From positions 1-36,879 of IMG/VR virus record IMGVR_UViG_3300017527_000157: DNA of 36,879 nt, one strand, 5' to 3'. This document shows, one piece after another, positions 32,280 to 36,879 of this stretch. The number at the start of each line of letters is the position of its first letter. The first letter of the stretch is position 1. This DNA comes from a virus. The notes below the pieces were generated by a model, which was given only the letters and a program-made list of their open reading frames with translations, ran no database searches and was not told the origin of the DNA. The position numbers and the translations under genes are program-made.

Positions 32280-34655
32280 CTAGAATGTCATGTGGATAGT
32301 TGTGATGTCCAACTTTGATGGCACGTCTAGCACAGCCGATGCCTCCAGTATGTCTACCCCGTAGTACCACCTGTTGTCGATTACTTTGGGGTCTACCATG
32401 TAGGCCACCTCCTCCAGTTGTGCGGTTAGTGCGTCCCTTCCTAGGGTTGTGCGGTTCTGTCGTCGTACCCGTTCAAGGTACCACGGGATGCACGTACCCA
32501 GGTGGAAGTACAGCACGTTGGTACTTTCTTTGTATTCAAAGTGGAAGTATGTTGTCTTGCGTGCTGCTTCATTAACAATGGCCTCTACCATATCATCGAC
32601 GTGTAACTTACCACGTCCTGTGGCAGGGTCATATACGTTCTGCATTGATTCGATTAGTGCCTCCCGTATGTCAGGTAGTTCGAACCCACAGTACGAGTTC
32701 GCAAGGCACAGCCCCAACACAACCATCGTATAGTTACGACGTATTCGGTGGGGTAAGCGTTCAGGGAACGAGGTCCGCATGATACCCTCAGCACGTTTCA
32801 GGGCCTTGCCCATGTCCACACCAAGGGTGTACCGTATCCACGCTGTGCCTATCCCCTCTGTTTTGATGCCGCTAAACTCATCGAACGCCAAGGCACACGA
32901 CGTACCCTCGTCTATGTTCTTCTGTCGTAGACGTACCGCAATCACCCGTTCTCGTGCTGCTGGGTCATCGAGGCTGTCCTCCCCGTCTATCACCAGCGGA
33001 GTGGTGAGTGGATAGTCAGTGACAGTTTGGTCCGGTCGCCCACGTGGGTCGTGACCAAGGTCATACGATAGTCGAACATACCGGCTGAGGTACTCTCTTC
33101 CACTGGAATCTCGAAACTCACTGAGCGACACAGGCAGTGAGCGTGAACATCCAAGGAGTGCGAGCATAACAAAGCGGGTTGTCGTGGAATCAAACGTAGT
33201 TGGATTGACATACCCGTACAGTCGCATGAGTGATTGAACCCAGGTTGTCTTGCCACTACCTCGAGTGCCAAAGACATTAAGGACAGGGTATCTATATCCA
33301 TGTGCTTCAACCTCCGTTTTTACCACACTTGCCAGCCACCACCCCATGAGGGGGTACGACACTGTTGGTATGTTACATTGTACCAGCATGTCGAGTGCAT
33401 CCCGGACCTTTCCAGGGTCGCATGGCACAGCATGGTATATTGTGGGTGGGGGCATGGCGCCGGGTACGAGTACAATAGGACCCGATGGGTGGCGGTACAC
33501 CTCCGTGGTGGACATACAGAAGTCCGGTAACACGAAGTATGGACCGTACCTACCCACGGCATCTACCCCCCTAGCATCATGCACTTCCTTCGTGCGCATC
33601 TGCTCGACAAGGTACGGTAACAACTTGCGCACGTCACCATCATTGCCGAGCCATTGCCAGTTGACGTTGGGTAACTGCTTTGCCATGGCCGACACGGACT
33701 GGAACGCCTGGCGTGTGAAGATGGCTCCATCCCACACCTGTGGCGTACCCTGTGCCCGTATTATGCCTATCATTGCATCACCCTGGTCACGACGGAGTAG
33801 TGTGGTGGGTTCAAAGGTGAAGGTAGACAACTGTCGTTCACCCCGTCCCTTCTTCTCCCACCATGCGTTGCGTGATTCCACTATGCCGTCCTTTAACGAT
33901 ATGACATTGACTTTCTCTCGGAGCTTTCTGATTGTCCTATCGAGGTAGTTCTGGGGGTCTGGTGATTCCCGATACTTGATACCAATGGGCATGGTATTGA
34001 AGATGGTTCGTATTGCATTGTCTGTCATGCCCAGGGATATGAGTACGTTGATTACATCCCAGTCCCGTTCGCTCCGGCTTGTGTATCCCCTACTGTCGTT
34101 GGTCAGTATCTTGTGCTTCACTTTGCGGTCTAGTGCACCGATAGCACGTATGTCATCTGTTGTATACGTGACATTGGACCGACGTTTCAACTCTATCCGA
34201 GTGTTGGTTTTGCCGTGGATGGTATTGGGTATCCTAAGGTATCGGTTGGCGTTCCAGCAGTTGTCTGCTCCAGCGCCGATGATTCCGACCAACACCTTAT
34301 TCAACTCTTCCGTCTCTTCCGGCGATATGTATCTGTCGAGTAACCAATATAGGTGCGACCCGTGTGCCGTCGATACTGCATACGTTGGTGTCAAGGGACA
34401 GGGTGCCAGTTTCTTTTCATCGAAGTCAATCCATAGCACCCTGCTCGATAGCACAGCATCCTTGGTCGATGCGTTTCGGGACCTCAACGCGGGTCCAAAG
34501 AACACATCAACCTTCCCGTGGTATTCCTGGGAGACCGCCTCCCAGTCCGATGCAGAAATGTAGCGGCTCTCCATCCACGATGTGGTATCGTTGCGACGGA
34601 GAACCGCAATTTCCACTAACGCTGTTTGGTCGGCTCCCTCAAAGAGCCGGTCCAT
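32280..34655 (-). CDS. Bifunctional primase-polymerase (AEP-like) / helicase
   Basis: A 791-residue replication protein. The N-terminal domain has archaeo-eukaryotic-type primase marks: D77-x-D79 in LWIDFDEK, S95-x5-H101 in STAHGSHLYW, and NANRYLRIPNTIHGKTN (about 135-151), the usual R-x-L-R-x-P-x-T-x-H/N-x-K block. The C-terminal part has a Walker A loop GTRGSGKTTW with K469, and an acidic Walker B-like LPVSLSEFRD, so it should unwind DNA as a phage-type helicase or related P-loop ATPase. A DnaG-like TOPRIM domain is absent. The start lies one base after the stop of the ssDNA-binding-like gene. Together with the family A polymerase it supplies a nearly complete phage replisome. Confidence 0.78.
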   Translation of the reverse strand: MDRLFEGADQTALVEIAVLRRNDTTSWMESRYISASDWEAVSQEYHGKVDVFFGPALRSRNASTKDAVLSSRVLWIDFDEKKLAPCPLTPTYAVSTAHGSHLYWLLDRYISPEETEELNKVLVGIIGAGADNCWNANRYLRIPNTIHGKTNTRIELKRRSNVTYTTDDIRAIGALDRKVKHKILTNDSRGYTSRSERDWDVINVLISLGMTDNAIRTIFNTMPIGIKYRESPDPQNYLDRTIRKLREKVNVISLKDGIVESRNAWWEKKGRGERQLSTFTFEPTTLLRRDQGDAMIGIIRAQGTPQVWDGAIFTRQAFQSVSAMAKQLPNVNWQWLGNDGDVRKLLPYLVEQMRTKEVHDARGVDAVGRYGPYFVLPDFCMSTTEVYRHPSGPIVLVPGAMPPPTIYHAVPCDPGKVRDALDMLVQCNIPTVSYPLMGWWLASVVKTEVEAHGYRYPVLNVFGTRGSGKTTWVQSLMRLYGYVNPTTFDSTTTRFVMLALLGCSRSLPVSLSEFRDSSGREYLSRYVRLSYDLGHDPRGRPDQTVTDYPLTTPLVIDGEDSLDDPAARERVIAVRLRQKNIDEGTSCALAFDEFSGIKTEGIGTAWIRYTLGVDMGKALKRAEGIMRTSFPERLPHRIRRNYTMVVLGLCLANSYCGFELPDIREALIESMQNVYDPATGRGKLHVDDMVEAIVNEAARKTTYFHFEYKESTNVLYFHLGTCIPWYLERVRRQNRTTLGRDALTAQLEEVAYMVDPKVIDNRWYYGVDILEASAVLDVPSKLDITTIHMTF

Positions 34656-34656
34656 A

Positions 34657-35103
34657 CTATACGCCTAGTGACGGACCTGTGGAGACCGGTGATAACTTCC
34701 GGTAATTAGCAACGTTCGCTTGCAACTTACCAGTGTTGGGATTCTCCTGGTGTTCAACCAGGACATCCAAGTACGCATCCTGAATGTTCTCAACCATGTC
34801 ATCAACCGTGGTGTCCTTGGTAGGTACGAACCCAATACATTTGAAGAACTCGAACGTGTACCCAGTGCCCCGTCCTTCCAACATGGTACGGAAGTACAGG
34901 ATGCTCCCCATTTCAGGGTCAGGGTCTTGGACGCGGGATTTGATGTTGAGCATTCCGTTTCCTGCCTTGGACCTGGTGGGTGTGATTTCCTCACACTGTA
35001 TGGGATGCCAGCCCTCAGACACAGGCTTGAACTCCGCATCAGTTAGGTCAATAACCGTATCACCAGACAACGTCAAGACTTCTTCGTCTTCATTATACGC
35101 CAT
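34657..35103 (-). CDS. ssDNA-binding-like protein (DUF669-like, OB-fold candidate)
   Basis: A 148-residue acidic protein with start chosen at 35103, where GAAGGAG lies six bases before the ATG. The frame stays open upstream to an ATG at 35181, which overlaps the stop of the small membrane protein gene as ATGA and also has an AAGGAGG site; that would add 26 residues (MKRIIIVGGERAGKACS...). Strand-rich region WHPIQCEEITPTRSKAGNGMLNIKSRV followed by GSILYFRTMLEGRG (given here as ITPTRSKAGNGMLNIK and GSILYFRTML) resembles the phage DUF669-type proteins that accompany Sak4-like ATPases and bind single-stranded DNA. The last 50 residues are polar. Location between the Sak4-like ATPase and primase genes supports the call. 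Confidence 0.5.
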   Translation of the reverse strand: MAYNEDEEVLTLSGDTVIDLTDAEFKPVSEGWHPIQCEEITPTRSKAGNGMLNIKSRVQDPDPEMGSILYFRTMLEGRGTGYTFEFFKCIGFVPTKDTTVDDMVENIQDAYLDVLVEHQENPNTGKLQANVANYRKLSPVSTGPSLGV

Positions 35104-35177
35104 TTGTAACTCCTTCACACGTTTATGAAATGAGCAGGCCTTGCCTGCCCGTTCGCCACCAACAATTATAATACGCT

Positions 35178-35393
35178 TCATTGCCCTCCTTCCGACATGC
35201 ACATCTCAAAGTTTATTTCCATCATGTCATAGTCCTCTCTGAGCACGCGCAATTCGATTCCCAATTCCGTGGCCTGTTCCTCCGCTGTGTATGTACGCTT
35301 GCGAAGGTGGTCATTCTCGATACCCAACCACAGTATCATGACCATCATGACCAACAGTAGTATCGTCCAGCTCAAGTCCAGGTTACCTTTCAT
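35178..35393 (-). CDS. Small single-pass membrane protein with coiled coil
   Basis: A 71-residue protein starting with a TAATG overlap on the ATPase gene. Residues 9-26 (WTILLLVMMVMILWLGI) form one hydrophobic helix, followed by a charged coiled-coil-like stretch (NDHLRKRTYTAEEQATELG; LRVLREDYDMME). There is no lipobox and no Cys except one near the C terminus. The layout resembles inner-membrane spanins or small accessory membrane proteins, but the place inside the replication operon argues for a membrane anchor of replication or superinfection function. Unknown family. Confidence 0.5.
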   Translation of the reverse strand: MKGNLDLSWTILLLVMMVMILWLGIENDHLRKRTYTAEEQATELGIELRVLREDYDMMEINFEMCMSEGGQ

Positions 35394-36235
35394 TATAACG
35401 ACTCCTCCCATGCACGATGTAACATCTTAGCCATGCGTGGTATGGTTGGGTTGTGTATCTCAGTCGGGAAGACCGCGGTGTTGTCTCGTGCAAACGTGGT
35501 GGATGATACGGCTGTATACCCGGTAGTGTACCACGGCTCCTCTACCCCATTATACAACACTGTACGACCAGGTGGCCGGGCCTTCATGTACATAACAGTA
35601 GCCGATGTGGACGGAAAGATCTGCCGACCCTGCCCCTGTAATGCTGGGGATATTGAATCAATTATGGTCTCCCCGTCATCCAACTTCTTTACCTTGACAT
35701 GTTGTAGGCATGTCATCACGATGTGGAATGGCATGTTGAATGCCTTGTTACCGAACATGGTAAATTCGTTGAGTACCTGTCCCCACCCATCCCACTTAGG
35801 CATCTGTATGCTGGAGGCAATCTTTGCCTCGTTTATGGCATCCTTGTTACCACCCAACCTAAGCACCTCGTACCGTTGCATCTCCGTAACAGAATCAAAT
35901 GCCACGGTCTTGGGAGGCCACGTCAACCCACGCATGTCCCACACCTTCTCGAGGTCTGGGTACTTGTTGATACCAACGAACAACGCCGACAACACCCAGT
36001 TGAGGTCAGTAAACTCCTCGATTTCCAGGTGCACCAGGCTCTTGTCCGATATACCAGCCATGTGTGCCAACGACTGGGACTGTGACCGATAGGATACATA
36101 CAACACTGGAGACGTAAACGAATCCGTTGCTGCGCTACCACACAGCCACGTCTTACCACATCCAGCAGGTCCATATGCCAACACCCGCAACCACTTACTG
36201 CGTTCCTTTAATCCATCAAGCGTTACGAGCTTCAT
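35393..36235 (-). CDS. Sak4-like P-loop ATPase (phage recombination)
   Basis: A 280-residue RecA-fold ATPase. Walker A is YGPAGCGKTWL (residues 21-31, K28), and Walker B is KTVAFDSVTEM with D114. Downstream, FHIVMTCLQHVKVKK and ISPALQGQGRQIFPSTSATVMYM fit the later strands of Sak4-type proteins, written here as IVMTCLQHV and ISPALQGQGRQIF. This family promotes annealing or strand exchange with a phage ssDNA-binding protein, which is encoded nearby. The start at 36235 overlaps the nuclease gene by twenty bases and has GGAGG nine bases upstream. It contains the only GATC site (35618) found in this window outside the two fibre tracts. Confidence 0.7.
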   Translation of the reverse strand: MKLVTLDGLKERSKWLRVLAYGPAGCGKTWLCGSAATDSFTSPVLYVSYRSQSQSLAHMAGISDKSLVHLEIEEFTDLNWVLSALFVGINKYPDLEKVWDMRGLTWPPKTVAFDSVTEMQRYEVLRLGGNKDAINEAKIASSIQMPKWDGWGQVLNEFTMFGNKAFNMPFHIVMTCLQHVKVKKLDDGETIIDSISPALQGQGRQIFPSTSATVMYMKARPPGRTVLYNGVEEPWYTTGYTAVSSTTFARDNTAVFPTEIHNPTIPRMAKMLHRAWEESL

Positions 36236-36879
36236 CTTCTATGTCCTCCCGCGTGCGGTATGATACCTCGAGTAGTTCGGATGGGTATACACCCCGCTGT
36301 GCCAACAGGCATGGCTGATTGAAGTCACACCGTTCGCATTGAGCCCATGCACAGCCCAGCCCCGTGGGGTATGGGGTGTCCATGTCATACATGTCCAACA
36401 TGGTTGGGTATAGGATGTGGTCAACTACCGTGTCCAACTGTTCAGCGGAGAAGCCCACCCTTACGTCCCAAAAGAATGCCTTGGACATGTCCAGCAACGT
36501 CAGCAGGTTATAGTATGCACCCTCGGCAGCCCGGAACAGGTTCTTCACGCGTCCGGCAAAGTCCGATGCTACCCCAAGTTCGGATGTATCGTCCCTCCAT
36601 ACGGCAAGCACAGCGTTGTATCCATCATACTTGTCACATCGTAGGATGTCCATAGCGGACTTAACCCATAGGGCTGTGCGATACTCCCGCCCGGTTGTTA
36701 TCTTGGGTACGTCCTTGCGTTCGGTTAACTTACCCGACTTGAGGATTAGTTGGTCCCACTGTAGCGGTTTCTTCTTCTTGATGAACCGGAAGATACACCC
36801 CCTCACGTCTGGTGATATGATTTGACGTGCGGCATGGGTATACATAGCCGCTTGTAGGTCTACCTTTACCCACCACACA
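36216..36879 (-). CDS. Cas4/RecB-like PD-(D/E)XK nuclease, C-terminal part (start outside window)
   Basis: The frame is open to the window edge, so the N-terminal part is missing. The visible 221 residues begin at VKVDLQAAMYTHAARQ, the end of the nuclease core where a strand leads to the Q-x3-Y helix typical of RecB/Cas4-type enzymes. At the C terminus, GCAWAQCERCDFNQPC carries a cluster of four cysteines in 16 residues that could bind an Fe-S cluster together with an N-terminal cysteine, as in Cas4 and AddB. Such phage enzymes are 5'-3' exonucleases used with Sak4-like ATPases in recombination. There is no CRISPR array here and the phage context makes an adaptation role unlikely. The motif II aspartate and motif III glutamate are not visible. 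Confidence 0.6.
   Translation of the reverse strand, partial: VWWVKVDLQAAMYTHAARQIISPDVRGCIFRFIKKKKPLQWDQLILKSGKLTERKDVPKITTGREYRTALWVKSAMDILRCDKYDGYNAVLAVWRDDTSELGVASDFAGRVKNLFRAAEGAYYNLLTLLDMSKAFFWDVRVGFSAEQLDTVVDHILYPTMLDMYDMDTPYPTGLGCAWAQCERCDFNQPCLLAQRGVYPSELLEVSYRTREDIEDEARNA

Noticed and set aside
36216-36879. Cas4-like protein as sign of a CRISPR system
   Set aside because: No direct repeat array or other cas gene is visible, and Cas4-like exonucleases are normal parts of phage recombination modules beside Sak4-like ATPases.
1-36879. Prophage or temperate lifestyle
   Set aside because: No integrase, excisionase, repressor, attachment site or host flank was seen in the window; the unseen remainder of the genome could still change this.

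Overview
The window is a stretch of a tailed double-stranded DNA bacteriophage genome. No host-like genes flank it, and no integrase, repressor, tRNA or CRISPR array is visible. Both ends cut through genes (portal at the left, a Cas4-like nuclease at the right), and no terminase is present, so the genome continues on both sides. Base composition looks roughly balanced. Genes are packed with 1- to 32-base overlaps, often in TAATG or ATGA form, and have AGGAGG-type ribosome binding sites, so the host is a bacterium with ordinary Shine-Dalgarno initiation. The capsid protein resembles the SU10/DUF5309 family. A tape measure and a major tail tube protein were not found, while a 2459-residue internal-virion-like protein is present. 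A short-tailed (podovirus-like) particle is therefore the best inference, not a certainty.

Left arm, 1-26780, plus strand, late genes. The order is portal, giant virion protein, a consensus sigma70 promoter, scaffold-like protein, major capsid protein, a small capsid-associated protein and a large hairpin. Next comes an unusual cassette of three glycosyltransferases, a two-helix membrane protein, a methyltransferase and a cobalamin-type radical SAM enzyme. The tail region follows: a possible connector, a 707-residue tail protein, a Vsr-like nuclease, several beta-rich fibre or adhesin proteins (beta-helix, Asp-box propeller, FN3-like) and an M23 peptidase lysin. A rho-independent terminator that can work in both directions closes the arm.

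Right arm, 26819-36879, minus strand, replication and modification genes. In order of transcription: Cas4-like nuclease, Sak4-like ATPase, small membrane protein, ssDNA-binding-like protein, primase-polymerase/helicase, small unknown protein, YhhQ-type queuosine-precursor transporter, DUF1599-like protein, DpdA-like TGT, a uracil-DNA-glycosylase/family A DNA polymerase fusion, and a terminal unknown gene. The transporter and DpdA pair suggests that the phage imports a 7-deazaguanine precursor and places it in its own DNA, in an operon that also makes its replisome.

A genome-scale signal supports a restriction battle. Reading through the window I found only 17 GATC sites where chance predicts about 140, and 16 of these lie in two short tracts of tail-fibre-related genes (21622-21857 and 24254-26018). 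The remaining roughly 34.9 kb has a single GATC. This points to long selection against GATC in the phage backbone and recent import of fibre DNA from a source without that pressure. All counts were made by eye.
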